Shown: positions 13,401-25,226, counted from the first letter of the stretch. The stretch is DNA of 64,000 bases from Diploscapter coronatus (GCA_964036155.1 OZ038423.1:80429249-80493248); one strand, 5' to 3'. A program made the numbers and translations. Notes: a model not told the origin generated them from the letters alone.

Positions 13401-15329
13401 GAGAAAAGTACATGTCCTCTTTTCCCCCTCTCCCTCTCAAAACGATGCGCTATTTTTCTGCGAGTCGAATTTTGAGAAGTCTTTTATTCGAAGATTTCAG
13501 CTCCTATATCCCGTCTTGGCCGGAGAGGACATGAAAGTTTGCGGTTCTGAGCAGAGAAAGGATACAGTCATCGATATGGTGGACAAGCTGAACTTCCTTC
13601 GACCCAAGTCCTATTCCAACCACTCTTTCAAACACTGGGATTCCGAAGTCAGGGATGAAAAGTGAGGGCTGATTTTTTATTAGTCTACCTTTTACATAAT
13701 AAGACAGGGCTATTATCCATATAAATTCTGAAACGATTCTAGCGAAATTTTGAAACAGTTAGTACTTATCTGAACTATAATAGTCGGAAAAGTGAAAAGG
13801 AAAACATTTCCTCAGGCACCGGAATTCCAAATCGAGAAATGAAGAAGCGGGTATTTTCGAAGATTGATTTTTTATCCAGTCTTGATGAGCGAAAATTACC
13901 AATAGAAATGATAAATATTGTTGGGAAATTTTGAAACCTATACAACTTTGAACTTCGAAATTTCCAGAGGCCACAAAGGCATCTACGGTAAACTGGCGTC
14001 TCGCTCTCAGTCTCGTTCCCTAATTCCGACATCGCCATCTGGTGTCGCCCTACAGTCGTCGTCGACTTCAGAATCCCCTACCGTAATCTTCGACCTCAAC
14101 GAATCTAGACTTGTAAGTTACCGTAATCTAGTCTTATCTGCAAAAACGGGATTATCTAACTACTCTCGAGATATTTAGGATTTGAATTGAATATTATGTT
14201 CGTCCTATTGTAGTATTCTCTCGATTTTGTTCCCTTCTCCATGTTATTGCTCAAAAAATCGAGCGAATACTACAATAGGCCGTTATTTTGATCATTTTGA
14301 AATGATAAAATTGCAAAAATTTCAAATTTTTTCGAAAAAATAAATTTTCAGTTGACCTGTCCCTATTCTGGAGTGCTTTTGTCGTCGCTGAAAACGAAAA
14401 AACGGTTTCCATCGGACGATTCTTTGATACAGGTATTTTTAATTTTTAAAATTCCAAAAATTAGATGCAGACAACTTTCCACTTTCAATCAGAGCGAAAA
14501 ATTCTAGGGGAGATGGTCCGCAAATACAAATTCTTCTATAGAAAATAGATGTATAGGAGGGTCCGCAATAAGTCTTTGCAGAATATTTTGTCTTAAGGGG
14601 GGTCCGCACGAAGGATCTGGCTTAAGCGCTGCCTAGATACGATTAGATATAATTTTGCAAAAAGATTTTTAATTTCAGTTTATTGCGGCCCAAATTTCGG
14701 GCATCGGTAACCTCCTATATTTGTCCAGATTCGTCAATCCTTTGGGAATCAGGAACGAAAATTTGTCACCAGGTAAAAAGATAATGATTTTTTTGGCTCC
14801 TAGAAAAAGACACTGGGTTTTCTAAGAAATATTATGGGGAGGCAAGATAGGAAAAGAAAAAAGCCGATGTCTTTTTCTAGGAGCCCTTACCTCATATTCC
14901 ACAATACTGTTTCACATTATTTTTCATATACTTTATCGCTTTCGAAATGTTCTGCGAATTTTAAAAGAGTTGCTTCAGTCGATTTCTATTTTATGATACG
15001 ATAAAATTTTTCAAATAAAAAATAATTTTCAGATGATATCGACATCCTCGTGAATCTACTATACGAAATCGACATCGTCAAATACGAACCGCTCAAAACT
15101 GCCTACGATAAGAAAAGGGTAAAAACGCCAATGAAAGCTGTTCCATTTTAATTATTATTTTATCACCATTTGAAAAGAAAATCTGGAAAGTATTATTACT
15201 GCAAAAATGTAGTAGCCTGCGAAATAATGTGGCTAGGCAAAAATTAGTACGAATTTTTATCCTTTTCCTATACGATTTCGTGCGTTATTTTTTCAGGTTG
15301 CTATTTCAAAAATAATATGTCCTCTCTAA
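10405..15329 (+). CDS. smcr-8: SMCR8 homologue (C9orf72-SMCR8 complex, longin/DENN protein)
   Basis: Partner of C9orf72, acting in autophagy, lysosome function and Arf/Rab GAP activity. Sixteen exons join in phase to 515 residues: 10405-10515, 10725-10770, 11109-11169, 11361-11454, 11838-12000, 12258-12346, 12389-12449, 12581-12693, 12882-13027, 13092-13155, 13501-13661, 13968-14112, 14352-14432, 14679-14772, 15033-15118, 15297-15329. Family marks are VVEFCQIVGPRPL near the N terminus (human EFSEQVGPQPL), YYFVMHDIRARAFQRQFCVA (human LTLYDLEARGFVRPFCMA) and VIFDLNESRLTCPYSGVLL (human ILDLDNKTLRCPLYRGTLV). It is much shorter than the human protein (about 937 residues) because the disordered middle is missing. 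Folliculin was considered, but these motifs fit SMCR8 better. It ends 240 bp from the convergent WDR60 gene. Introns 3, 4, 10, 12 and 14 contain inverted repeats. Confidence 0.88.
10978..11085. repeat. Inverted repeat in smcr-8 intron 2
   Basis: GGAGTTGAAGGCGATTTGTA and the later GTGGTATAAATCGCCTCCAA are complementary with a short spacer. The element lies just before the 61-nt third exon. Confidence 0.55.
11573..11781. mobile_element. Hairpin MITE, family B (copy 1), smcr-8 intron 4
   Basis: Terminal repeats ATTGTTTCGGTCAAACGAAG and the complement of GTCGCTTAATTTCACCGATA. The same family occurs at 28225-28440 and 34034-34226. The core includes AAAAATAGCGAAAAATGGCG and GAGAGAGGCAGAAGA-type purines. 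Confidence 0.8.
13348..13482. mobile_element. Hairpin MITE, family D (copy 1), smcr-8 intron 10
   Basis: Contains TGACCCGCAGAAAATA and the complementary CTATTTTTCTGCGAGTCGAA, ending TTTTGAGAAGTCT. The second copy is at 53814-53951 in the first SLC6 gene. Confidence 0.72.
14204..14279. repeat. Hairpin in smcr-8 intron 12
   Basis: Arms CCTATTGTAGTATTCTCTCG and its complement ending GAATACTACAATAGG, with a loop of about 35 nt. Single copy in the window. Confidence 0.7.
14797..14886. repeat. Hairpin in smcr-8 intron 14
   Basis: GGCTCCTAGAAAAAGACA is repeated inverted as TGTCTTTTTCTAGGAGCC about 50 nt later. The loop contains AAATATTATGGGGAGG, a loose match to the AATAGTATGG core seen in other elements. 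Confidence 0.7.
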
Positions 15330-15568
15330 AACCAAATGAAAATCTCGAAGTTGAGGTAATTTAGAGTAGGGAAAATTTTTCATGTCACATCTCTCAAACT
15401 TTTATTTATCTTTGAAACCTTGTAAATTCCTTGAAATGTTCATCTTTTTACGGGAAATCTGTAGACATCGTGTGATTTTGTTATATTTCATTCTTCATAT
15501 GAGGCCTTATTTCTAAATTTGATACTTGTAAATTTTTGAAACTGCAATTTTGAATAAAAATATGATTT
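15330..15568. other. Convergent 3' intergenic spacer
   Basis: 239 bp between two stop codons on opposite strands. AATAAA-like signals on the + strand (AATAAA near 15552) could end the SMCR8 transcript. Nothing else was seen. Confidence 0.5.
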
Positions 15569-18500
15569 TTAAATACCCTGCTCGAATTTCTTCAGTTGAG
15601 AATACAAAGGGTCATTTATCTTATTCCTCGGTGGCTCTAAGGCGTGGACCTGCACGGTACCATCCAAAAGTCCCAAGGCCTAAAATGATATCATTATACC
15701 ATTTGGCAAAATGGCTACCATATAAGCTATCCCGTTTGGACCATTGACTATCTCCTTCCATGCATGCGTCACCAAAATGGTAACATGGGCCTGAAATTGA
15801 TAATCAGAACCAATGGTGCCTTAGAATACCTTTTCAGCCAGATCATTGATAGATTGTGGTATACGACCAATAGATATGTCCCAGACTAGGACTATGGTAC
15901 CGCCATGAATGCTATAGAGTATATTCGATGTTCTGAAGGGTACCATTTTGGTAGTTTATAAAAAGGTAAACTAACATCGGTGACCATTCTAAGGAGGTAA
16001 TTGCAAATTGGGATTTTCTAGGTGGAGTTAGAACGGTTAGAGGGGTAGATTGACCAATTTTCTGAATAGCGATTGAGCCGTTCGACATACCGACCTAAAT
16101 TTTATCCTAATTTCAAACAATTGAAAGTTTTTACCGCCATGATTGACTCATCGAATGGTGAAAATCTAGTGCATAAAATTTCTCCGTAGAGATCTAAAAT
16201 CCTTATTTTTTTAAAAAATATTTTGTAACCTTTCATACGTATTTTGCTCTTATAGATTCTCGGCCCAACATAATTCGTGGTTTTAGTTCTCGTTACACTG
16301 CATAGAAATCCTATGTCGGTTCCTAACATTTTCAACATGTTTCTTAAGAAACTTTTTGTTGTGGGAGCTAACCTATCAAAAATTGCTCTGAATCTTCATG
16401 GACTAATAGACAATTTACCATTAATGAAGAGTGTTGGGATGAAGAGCTAAAAACCATATAATATCATAATTTCTCAAAAATGATCGATTTAGGGCGCGTT
16501 CATACTCCGCTCACGCTCACGTGAGCGGAATATGAACACGCCCTTATTATACTTCAAAACCACGTCATGCGGTCTAATAACTCCTGAGAGTTGCATGGAA
16601 AACCTGGCCCCGGGTCTTGTACCTAAAATTTCTAGGTTTCAAAAAACCTAAATTTGATAGTCTACCCAAAATTCCTTCGGTATCCCACATTGGTGACCAC
16701 CTAGATACAGTACCGGATTCATCTAGTGCATACAAAGCCCCGGATGAACTAAAATTGATATCATTTTGGGGTTTTGGTAACTTTGTGGCAACCTCTCTTT
16801 CTTCATGGCATGGATGCCCACTATTGGAAAAACTTTACCATCGTGAATCATTACGGATGCGTAAGATGAATCGAAGGCTGGTAATCGTAATGGGATTTCG
16901 TTGGGGCTATCTGTAACATTTTGGTGATAAAATGGTCATTTTTTGATAACCTACCTATCCAGGGCAACGATTCTTCAAAGTTAGATTCAGGCTCGTGAGA
17001 GTCGAAAGCGCATACTGAACCGTCCTTCTGAAATTTGAAATTTTCTTCAAATTCGGTTATAGTTTCTTACCAGGCCAACATATAGAATATTAGCATCGTG
17101 TGTATAAGATACTGCGCAAACTTCGTTTTCTGAGAGGAATAATCTGAATCTTGGCATGAGTTTCAGCAATTTTCAAATCACTAATCTAAAAAATGCTTTA
17201 ATATTATCCCTTTTCTGTCTCAAAGCATTGACTAATTAAGAAAAGTTACTCAAAGCATTGTATAGACTTTAAGTTTAAACTTAAATCATAAATCACCTCT
17301 TAGGCGGTGCATTATTATGCAGGTCAAATTCGACGAGCAATGTTCTTTTTATCAAAACATCTGCTGGTGATTCTACAATGTAAAATCCGACGAGTAGGAC
17401 GTCTTTTTCCTGGGGGTGCAAAGTAATCGAAACTACCTTACAATCTAAAATAGTCATGAAAATCGGCACTTAAAGAGAAAAGTGGGCGCACGTTTTTATG
17501 CCAAATGAAACACTTCCGCTGCGCCGCCCGTAAGGCGGAGCAGCGGATTTATGATTATAAAGAATAGATCAAAAACACACATACCTTGCGACACCGGGCC
17601 TAATTCGAATGTATTATATCCGGCGCTGAAAGCGGCCAGACTTTTATTTTTCATAATGAAATGATCGTCCGATCTCTTGTGTCTTGAAGAAATAAGGTCT
17701 ATGATGATCTAAAATGAATAGTACTTAATCTGAAAGCATATTATTGTTGATGCCGAAATCTGGGAGGCGTGCAAAGTGGTGTACAGTTATTTTTACTAGT
17801 TAGAAAATCGAGAAATAGCACGCGAAAAGGAGAAAGACTGGGCTAAAATCATTCCTTCTCCCCTCATTTTCGACCTCCAACATTTCGGTATCAATAATGG
17901 ACAAAGTGCATTGGAACGATATAAATATATCGCACATTTTACCTATTATATAGGGACCGCCAAGCCCCGCCCCTTTGCCTCGGTTCAATATTGTCCATAA
18001 CCGATAACTCTTTCGATTATCGCAAATATTTTTTGTTTTACTTTTGTTTTTAATAATTGATCGATACCTACTATACAATTCGATACCGCTCTTTCACGTG
18101 GTGATATTGATTTATTGATCGGGCGTGAAAGAAGTCCGCAAATGCGCGTCAAATGCACACCAAACTACGACAATGCTAATATTTTGAGTTATAAAAAAGG
18201 CACATTTAATTTTTTTTGATGAATCGGTACACCTAGTTGATATCTACAAAATATGTAAAAATTAGAAAAATCCTGCGTAGAGCAAATTTTTCCGAGGCAA
18301 TAATAGATGCTCGCCTTTGGGGTACTGTATCTTGACAAAGGATCACTGAAATCGTCCGAAAACTTGACTAAAATAAAATTTGATACTCCCTAATTATGCT
18401 ACTCGAAAGAAAAAAACGAAATTTTATCAAAAAATATTTTTAAAATTAATTTCAAAATGACTATTTTTTTGTTTTTACTAAATTGGACCGCCCTAGGCAT

Positions 18501-21196
18501 ATTTTGAAAGGCACATATTTTTTTATTTGATATTTTAATTAGTTGGTCAATTGTCTATCTTCGATGAAAAAATCAGAAAAATCCTGCGTAGAGCAACTAA
18601 GATCCTGATAATCAGCGAAAATATAAAAGAAGCCAATGCTGAAATGGAAGAGAGTGCAGAGAAAAAGACCCCCAAAGGCAAGGAAAGAAAGGGGGGAACG
18701 AGCGGCATAGTGCCTTTTGCAGACAGACCACGCCCCTTTCCCTTGTCCACGAAAAGGAGCGATTTTCCCGATTTTTCGCGTTAAATTTTATCAAATTTTT
18801 TATCAGTGACGTATTTTTTCGCGGTTTTTTCGGTGAGGATGTTTAGAGGGGCACCTCAGTCCCTGAAAAATGTAGAAAACCTAGTGCCAGAGTGAATTTG
18901 GCAGAATGGCTGGCGGTCCCTACTATTATAGCATATAAATTTATATAGAATAGTCCAACAAAGAGATCTTACCTGCCCCGCAGTTTCCATAAACTGTTTC
19001 AACCTCTCCTTCTGTAGATGATTTTCTCGGAACATTTGTAAGTTCCTTTCTTCTTCAGCTTCAGCGGCATCAATCTGTCGGCCACCACCTTCCGTACCCC
19101 AACCGAAATTGTCCTAAATAAATTATTATAAATTTTGATGTTTATATTTCATTTTATAAGAACTATTGTAGACACAAGCATGCCTTGAATCAATATTGCT
19201 TATGAAAGAAGGTCAACTCCGATGAAACTTGTATTATTATTTTAAAAATATTAAATGGTGTAAATATTCTGAAATATGGACGCTCACATTCGCCGGGTGC
19301 ATAGTCCATTTCGTTTCAGTGGTCGGTTCGTCCGTTTGAACTTCTTCGTCCAAATCGTCATCTCCGGTTTGACAGGAATTCTAGATTTTCTGGCAATTCG
19401 CGAATGTCGCAACTTGACGAGATAGCAAGCAAAAGTGAGGGCGTTTCCCTACACTCTCCTCACCCTTACATCATATTTCGTCAAGTTGTGATGTTGCGAT
19501 ATTGACACACTCTCAAATGGTCGATTTTCTTGATTATTAAAAAAAAAATATATATATATATATAAGGCAAAAACCTGGGCCTTCCCCACCGCCCCGAACA
19601 TTTCCATGTAGTAATCATAGTCTTTCATCGGAGGCTGATCCAGGATTATGAACTTCACTCGTTCAAGGGCTAAATTTAGTCGTGATACCATTGTCATAAG
19701 CCTTGAAGTGAGAAATCTTAATCAATAGACGAATAATGTTCTACAAATCATGTAAGAAGCTCAAATTATGGTCAAAATTCGTCATTTTTAAATTAGAACG
19801 CTTTTTTCCTTTTTTAAATTAGTATCCTTTATATGGAGAGGTATGCTATGGCATTTTTGATAATAAAATTGACCCTACTAATCATCTCCCTCAACTTGCG
19901 GTATTTCTTCTCCGCGTCGCTCATCGCTTCGTAGTCGGTTGTGTAAGGGCTTGAAAAATCTATGGTTCGTTCGGAGGCCGATAGGACTCGGTCCATTTTT
20001 AATGGGACTTTCTGAACATTTTTTTTTAGGAAAAGCAGACCTAAGGAGGACGATTATCAGAAGGCCTTTGCGACCTATTCCCAGTATATTTTCTTAACAA
20101 ATTTCTCTCCATAGCCTGCAGTTAGTTAAAATTTTTGCCAGTACGACCTGGTATCATAGCTATAATTTCTCTCTTGCGACCTACTCCCCGCTTATTTTCT
20201 TCGTCTGACGAAGTTCTCATTGGGCTGAGTAAAGGAAATGTTTTTCGAATGGAATAATCTTTCAGAAGTTTGTTTTTCGGAGATTGTTAATAGACGAAAT
20301 TTTTCTCAATTAAGAAAGTTTTTTGAAGGACAAGATTTTCTTCCAACTAACTTTTGGTTTCTCCTTCTTTTCCTCTTCTACAGGCCTGCCACCTTGTCTT
20401 GAAGCTAATCTTCGGAGCATTGGGGTTTCTTCTGATATTGGATCACTCTGAAAGAATCTAATGGAAAAGCTGTTTATTTGGTTTCCTATATTCCACACCC
20501 ACACCCACTTTTTTCTTTTTCCCTACCTTCCTCCCCTACTCTCTTCTTAAAAAGTGGGTGTGGACTACAAAAGGCCGTTTATTTTAATCCTACTGATTTC
20601 TTGATTTCGTCACTTTGTGGCTTTCTTTGTGGAACTTCAGATTGAATTGGTTGCCCGACCTTCGGAGTCTCTTCCTCAATATCATCTTCAAAATCCTCTT
20701 CGTAGTCTTCGAAATCGTCCTGAAACGCAATATTTAATTATTTTAAATTTATAATAGCACCCTATAATGGACTAAGACTGAATGGTTGAGCATTTTAATT
20801 GAGACAATAACATTTTGAATCACGCTTCATAATTTAAAATTCTTATTAGTAACATCATGTTACTGGAATCATTTAGACAGATAGAAAAATGAGGGCACTA
20901 TTAATTTTTAAAACGATATTTAACCTAAATAGCTCTGAAGCCTACCTCGTATGCATATTCTTCTTGTTTCGGCACTGGTGTCACTTCTTTGATTTTCTTG
21001 ACTTCATCTTTACTAGAGGTTTTCTTCTTCTCCTTAGAAGAGCTGGATTTCGAGGATTTCGACTTCTCCTTGGATCTATCTCTAGATCTCTTGGAATCTC
21101 TGAAAATCTTCTTCCTTATTATTTTCAAATGAACTATTTTTACTTTTCCTTTAGATCTTTCGAATTTGACCTGGAACTACTGCTCTCTTTTGACAT
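15569..21196 (-). CDS. wdr-60: WDR60 / DYNC2I1 homologue, cytoplasmic dynein-2 intermediate chain
   Basis: Intermediate chain of the dynein-2 motor for retrograde intraflagellar transport in cilia. Twenty exons in phase give 739 residues: 21144-21196, 20946-21099, 20594-20719, 20352-20447, 19879-20011, 19575-19669, 19288-19380, 18973-19113, 17585-17708, 17297-17444, 17071-17143, 16955-17027, 16793-16910, 16623-16748, 16373-16446, 16135-16322, 15976-16094, 15830-15932, 15719-15790, 15569-15679. The N terminus is Lys/Ser/Glu-rich with the family signature DDFEDYEEDFEDD. The middle has FIILDQPPMKDYDYYMEMFG and TETKWTMHP. The C-terminal WD repeats include GTDIGFLCSV, FSPFDESIMAVGMSNGSIAI and ITSLEWSP. 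The human protein is longer (about 1,066), mainly at the disordered N terminus. The start ATG directly follows a TTTAG acceptor, suggesting trans-splicing. Intron 8 (17709-18972) holds a 1 kb inverted-repeat element. Confidence 0.9.
16492..16544. repeat. Near-perfect GC-rich palindrome in wdr-60 intron 14
   Basis: Arm GGGCGCGTTCATACTCCGCT is repeated inverted as AGCGGAATATGAACACGCCC, with almost no loop. It lies in the intron 16447-16622. Confidence 0.75.
17516..17546. repeat. Small GC-rich hairpin in wdr-60 intron 9
   Basis: CCGCTGCGCCGCCC-GTAAG-GCGGAGCAGCGG can form a compact stem in otherwise AT-rich intron DNA. No function can be assigned. Confidence 0.5.
17743..17898. mobile_element. 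Hairpin MITE, family A (copy 2), wdr-60 intron 8
   Basis: Left TTGTTGATGCCGAAATCTGG, right complement ATTTCGGTATCAATAAT, with core GAGAAATAGCACGCGAAAAG. Directly adjacent to the larger element that starts at about 17936. Confidence 0.82.
17936..18945. mobile_element. Nonautonomous inverted-repeat element, about 1 kb, wdr-60 intron 8
   Basis: The left end CTATTATATAGGGACCGCCA and the right end GGCGGTCCCTACTATTATAG are inverted copies of each other. Inside, AGAAAAATCCTGCGTAGAGC occurs twice in direct orientation (about 18263 and 18573). Both ends carry CGCCCCTTT-type segments. The internal frames (for example 18551-18784) are low-complexity and show no transposase motif. It is most likely a nonautonomous DNA transposon. 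Confidence 0.6.
19400..19505. repeat. Hairpin in wdr-60 intron 6
   Basis: TGTCGCAACTTGACGAGATA and the downstream TTTCGTCAAGTTGTGATGTT form imperfect arms around a GAGGG/CCTCACCC centre. An (AT)n run follows at 19540-19565. Confidence 0.6.
20037..20225. mobile_element. Hairpin MITE, family H (copy 2)
   Basis: Starts CAGACCTAAGGAGGACGATT and contains TTGCGACCTACTCCCCGCTT and TTCGTCTGACGAAGTTC, in inverted orientation relative to the copy at 9255. It lies between wdr-60 exons 4 and 5. Confidence 0.72.
20493..20566. repeat. Hairpin in wdr-60 intron 3
   Basis: CCACACCCACACCCACTTTT and the complementary AAAAAGTGGGTGTGGACT surround a pyrimidine-rich loop. Confidence 0.6.
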
Positions 21197-22383
21197 CTAA
21201 AGTAATCGAATATTGAAAATTCTCTTTCCAGAGTTTGTACTTACCTATAAAATTCTTGTGTTTTCTAATAGTCAGCAGGTCAACACAAGTTAGAAAATTT
21301 GTAGTAACTTTCTAGGAAAAGGTAACAATCCCGAGATATTCAATTTTCGAGGAAGGTGATTTCAGATTTTGTTTCGGAATATTGTCGATTTTAGTAGTTT
21401 TGGTAGGTTTCCATGGAAACCAGACCTCGAATTCAAATAGACCAGGCGATTCTTGGATGCTATCTCCTATTATTAGTTGAGAAAAGTATATTTCAAATTC
21501 ACTCAGATAATAAAATATCCATATCCCGGTGAATATAGAGATAAATCACCTCTTAAGTATGCAAGAAAAACCAAATCAGGCAAAAATAGCCATCATCTAT
21601 CAGCACGGAACGGAAATATCACCAAAAACTCGTGATATTTCGTATCTTTTCCAGATATGTTATAAAGGTTCTTTAAAGTTTTCAATATTTCAGTTTTTTG
21701 TTAGTATAATCAGGCAATTAATAAAAGTAGTACTACCACAACAATTTAACGAATGCGCATATTTTGGGTCAATTTAAATAGTAATGGCTTACCTATAGGG
21801 TATAGGGCAGGGATTTGGGGTAGTGGAATGGTGGAAATCAAACTCCTTCAGCTAAGACAATGCGTATGATGATATTTTTTAAATCTATTTTTGTGATACT
21901 ACTTTTATTAATTACCGTATAATCAAGAATGAGAGGAAAGTTCCAACAAAAATCCTATATAATTTCTGATTTGTTGATACATAGAGAGCAATCTCGTTTG
22001 TCTTCACGCATAGACAACATCATTGTTTAGAATTATAATTGTGCGCTATGTTTTCATGATGCAATACATACTCTGACTGGCCCATAATTTTTGCATAATA
22101 ATGGATGCATGAAGATCCAAGGCTAGATGGGAAGCACATTTTCTCATTCTTCCTTTTTCACTGGATATTTACTATTTCTTTAATTTCTGCGTCTTTTCCG
22201 TATCTCAATTCTATGCGTTCTCTCACTTTATCTACGTTTGGAGGAACATCTCTCTCTCTCAAATTTGAAGTCTATTTCTTTCGGCTCATTTCGGCAGCCG
22301 CCATCTCGGAAGTGGGTGAATTAGCTTCCGAACCGGCGGGGATCTCGATGACTCGGAATTACCCCAATTCTACCTCTTTTTCC

Positions 22384-22511
22384 AGACTTGGGACTTTTCT
22401 ATCGCAAACGTTTGGCCATCATCTCTCGTCCCACTATTAAGGATAGTAATGCAAAACTGACTGGGCATAATTCACACCGCATAAGAGAGATATTTGCGAT
22501 GAGAAACGTCC
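22384..22511. mobile_element. Hairpin MITE, family G (copy 1)
   Basis: GACTTGGGACTTTTCTATCG at the left, TTTGCGATGAGAAACGTCCA at the right, with CTCGTCCCACTATTAAGG and ACTGACTGG inside. Related to 56364-56507; a fragment lies at about 33475-33528. Confidence 0.65.
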
Positions 22512-22978
22512 ACTTTATTCCTCTATTTTTCATTTTGTTTTTTTTTCTCTAAATTTTCTGCGTTGTTTGTTTATTATTTAGTCTAATTTAATTATCTCTA
22601 GCTATCTTTTCTTTTAAAAATTCATTCAGATCTTTTTTTTACATAAAACACATATTATACGCCAAATTATTGTTAAAATATTTTCCTTTCTTTTCTCATA
22701 ACATTTTGATCTATTTATTTTCTCGACTATAATTTTCGCAGACTATTTTTCAAAGCCACACCTGCATATATGAATTTTTCTATGACTCCAGACCCCACAC
22801 TCCTACTGGAAACAAACGATGCAAATTTCGTTATCTTGCCTGCGTTATATCTTTATGTGATTTGAATTCGGTCAATTTATCAATATGTTTCAAAGTAAAC
22901 TAGGATTGAATGGCTATTTTCATTCTTAATGCGCGTGTCATCTGAAGGTAATAGTATACAAATAACTACTGTAAAACC

Positions 22979-23206
22979 TCTAATAGAAGCCTATGGACTT
23001 CTATTTTCAGAGGTTCAACTTTCGAAAAAAATTGAAACTTTCAAGCCGTCATAACTCTTTATCCAATGATTGTAGAAACTTAGGATAGAAAGTAAATATG
23101 TTCTATGCACTCCAAAGAATGCATAGAAACACAATCGAGGTGATTTGAATTGGGTAATGGGTGGATCCGACACTTTAGGGGGTGGGCTTCAATTAGAGAT
23201 TTTACG
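22979..23206. mobile_element. Inverted-repeat MITE, family K
   Basis: Left end CTGTAAAACCTCTAATAGAA and right end TTCAATTAGAGATTTTAC are complementary. A second internal arm pair (CTCTAATAGAAGCC and GGACTTCTATTTTCAGAG) makes a hairpin. The spacing and TA flanks suggest a mariner-type nonautonomous element. Confidence 0.65.
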
Positions 23207-23911
23207 ATAATTTTATTATTTCACCCAGAACCTATTATCTAAATAACGTTCAGCCTAAAGTATTCCTATCTTATCAATGTTCAATCAATATTTTCATTTC
23301 ATACCTTAATATGCATAAGGGATTGTGCTTATCAGTGTCATATTTTGGAAAGGCGCAAATCTCAATTTCGCCCGAATTTTCTCAGCAAATAATCCTCTTT
23401 GCGTTGGATTTTTGCAGTCATCCTTTATTTTGTATAAGATTATTCCTCAAAATAACAACTCACGTCCCTATGCCATTGGTCGCTTTCAAAATGCATCCTC
23501 AGAGCTACCTATTGAAGGGGAAAACTTTGGTTTTGTCCTGAATTTTAAATAGCATAATCCTTAGATCTCTCATTCTCAAAATTTGTATCCAATATACCCA
23601 TTTTTTTGCTTTAAACCTGAAAATGAAAATAATGTTTTTTTTCGATATCGGCTTTTACTTTCCATTTTCGTTTATTTGTGGGAAATTTAGTTGAATACAA
23701 TTTCAGATCTTAAGAGAGGCATTATTTCGTTAAATCTAGTGATATTTTGTATGGAAGTAAGCTAATAAATCGTCGTTTTCTAGAAAAATTTGCTATTGTT
23801 AAAGGTAAGTATATCTTTGTTTGTTATATAAATAAAACATTTTGACAAACTTTACCAATTATAGAAGCAGAGCTGATTTTCAGACTGATCAATCTATGAG
23901 CTTTCTATAAT

Positions 23912-24752
23912 ATGGAAATATCAAGTGAGTTTATGCCTAGACCTAGCTTTTGCGATATTCCGTCAACCAGCAAAAATATCGATGATGACATTGAGAGACG
24001 CCATGACAATAATACACAAGGGTTCGAGAATTTGAAAATCGGTACATCATTTATTTCGGCAACTTGGAAACCTCATAACATGCGAAATAACGTGCGAAAA
24101 GAAAGCCTACCACCGCCCAAAACCCACCCTATTTCGCATATCATGAGGTCATGCAGTTTCCAGATAGTCGTTTATTTTCTTAAACTTAAGGATTTATATA
24201 TTTCAGCTAGGAATTCTAATATCAATACTCAAAATTCGAATCCTATATTATCTGAAAATATAAAAAGAAGGCAAAGACTCCAAAAGCAATTCTCATTGGC
24301 GAACGATCAAATCGAAGTATTTTTAAAATTTTATATTTTGTTTAAGTAATATTTATTTTTAGGCTGATGCTACTCTAATTGACATCAATTCTATTGAGTG
24401 TGGTGATGCAATAATTCAAAATGAATCGATTAAACATTCGGTTTCTATGTCTGCAAAGGACGATTCTCATTTATTTAAATATCCCGGCAATATTCGAGGA
24501 ATCAAGGTATGTTTCGTTATTATATTGAAAATAAAAGGTCGATTTATATTTCAGAGAAAGCGAACTATAGCACCGAAGGATCAAAATGATAACAAACCAT
24601 CAAATACATCGTCAATCCCGAGATGCGAAGCCCCGAGATTTGGAAAAAGTCGGGAATCAAGAAGACAACGAAATTCGCTGAAGAAAATTGGAAGACAGGA
24701 CACGGAAGCTTTAAATCCGGAGTATGAAGACGATAAAGAATTATCTGACTAA
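23912..24752 (+). CDS. Unrecognised basic, low-complexity protein
   Basis: Not recognised. Exons about 23912-24316, 24363-24506 and 24555-24752 join in phase (introns of 46 and 48 nt with GT-AG ends), giving roughly 250 residues. The first exon may hold a further small intron between about 24160 and 24207, where the protein would otherwise read an odd hydrophobic VVYFLKLKDLYIS stretch. The N terminus is Ser/Asp-rich, the middle has RRQRLQKQF, and the C terminus is strongly charged (RKRTIAPKDQ, KSRESRRQRNSLKK) ending EYEDDKELSD. No signal peptide or membrane helix. The composition suggests a nuclear or RNA-binding protein, but that is inference. A TTTTCAG acceptor 30 nt before the ATG supports this start. 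Confidence 0.6.
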
Positions 24753-24844
24753 ACTAGTTTCTAGAAATTATATAATATTTATAGAGATTGTGATGCATTT
24801 TATATATCAACATACAGGTTGTGCTTATGTTCAAATATTGTACT

Positions 24845-25015
24845 TTAGCCATTAGACATTGGAAGTTTGTCGACCCGATATTTTAATCTTTCTTGCCGAG
24901 AAACATCGTAGTCGACTTTCAATTCGCTATTCGCCATTATGGATAAGAGAACGTTAGACAATGATGAGTCTTATATCGGATCGACTGAGCAGAAAGGGCT
25001 CCTTTGTGAGTAACC
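24845..25015 (+). repeat. Segment duplicated at about 49958-50100 (copy 1)
   Basis: Shares with the second copy a run through GTTTGTCGACCCGATAT, ACTTTCAATTCGCTATTCG and CATTATGGATAAG. The matching part covers an apparent 5' region plus the first codons of the frame beginning at 24939. Confidence 0.6.
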
Positions 25016-25226
25016 TTTCTGGATTAGTTCTGGGTTGGTTAGTAGTTAGCCGACAAAGATACAGGCAACAGAACTACTAACAATTAATTTATTCAAGACG
25101 GATAAAACGCCGCTCGATCACGATGATTTTCAACACAAAAGAAAAGAGCGGAGAAAATCTGGCACAGCAGATGAGACCAGAGAAGATAAGAAAGTCATCC
25201 AGAAAAGTAGTGAAGAAAAGAAATAG
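24939..25226 (+). CDS. Doubtful small gene with charged C terminus
   Basis: An ATG at 24939 opens MDKRTLDNDESYIGSTEQ, ending at a strong GTGAGT donor (25006). A possible second exon from 25098 after TTCAAG reads TDKTPLDHDDFQHKRKERRK and ends EEKK-stop at 25226. Both stretches look coding, but their phases (1 and 0) do not match, so an exon is missing from my model or the gene is decayed. No family recognised. Confidence 0.28.

Larger units (their letters stand above)
21200..23882. other. Intergenic region with two inverted-repeat elements, no gene recognised
   Basis: AT-rich DNA upstream of both wdr-60 (-) and the 23.9 kb gene (+). 22105-22440 reads as a 111-residue frame on the + strand, but it is Ser/Phe-rich, overlaps a repeat at its end and resembles no family. 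A relatively GC-rich patch at 22280-22360 may be regulatory. Confidence 0.4.

Noticed and set aside
10405..15329. Folliculin as an alternative identity for the SMCR8 homologue
   Set aside because: The FCxxxGPR start is shared, but the RARAFQRQFCVAYLSS and FDLNESRLTCPYSGVLL segments match SMCR8.
22105..22440. 111-residue + strand ORF
   Set aside because: Overlaps the family G element at its end, has biased composition and no recognisable domain.
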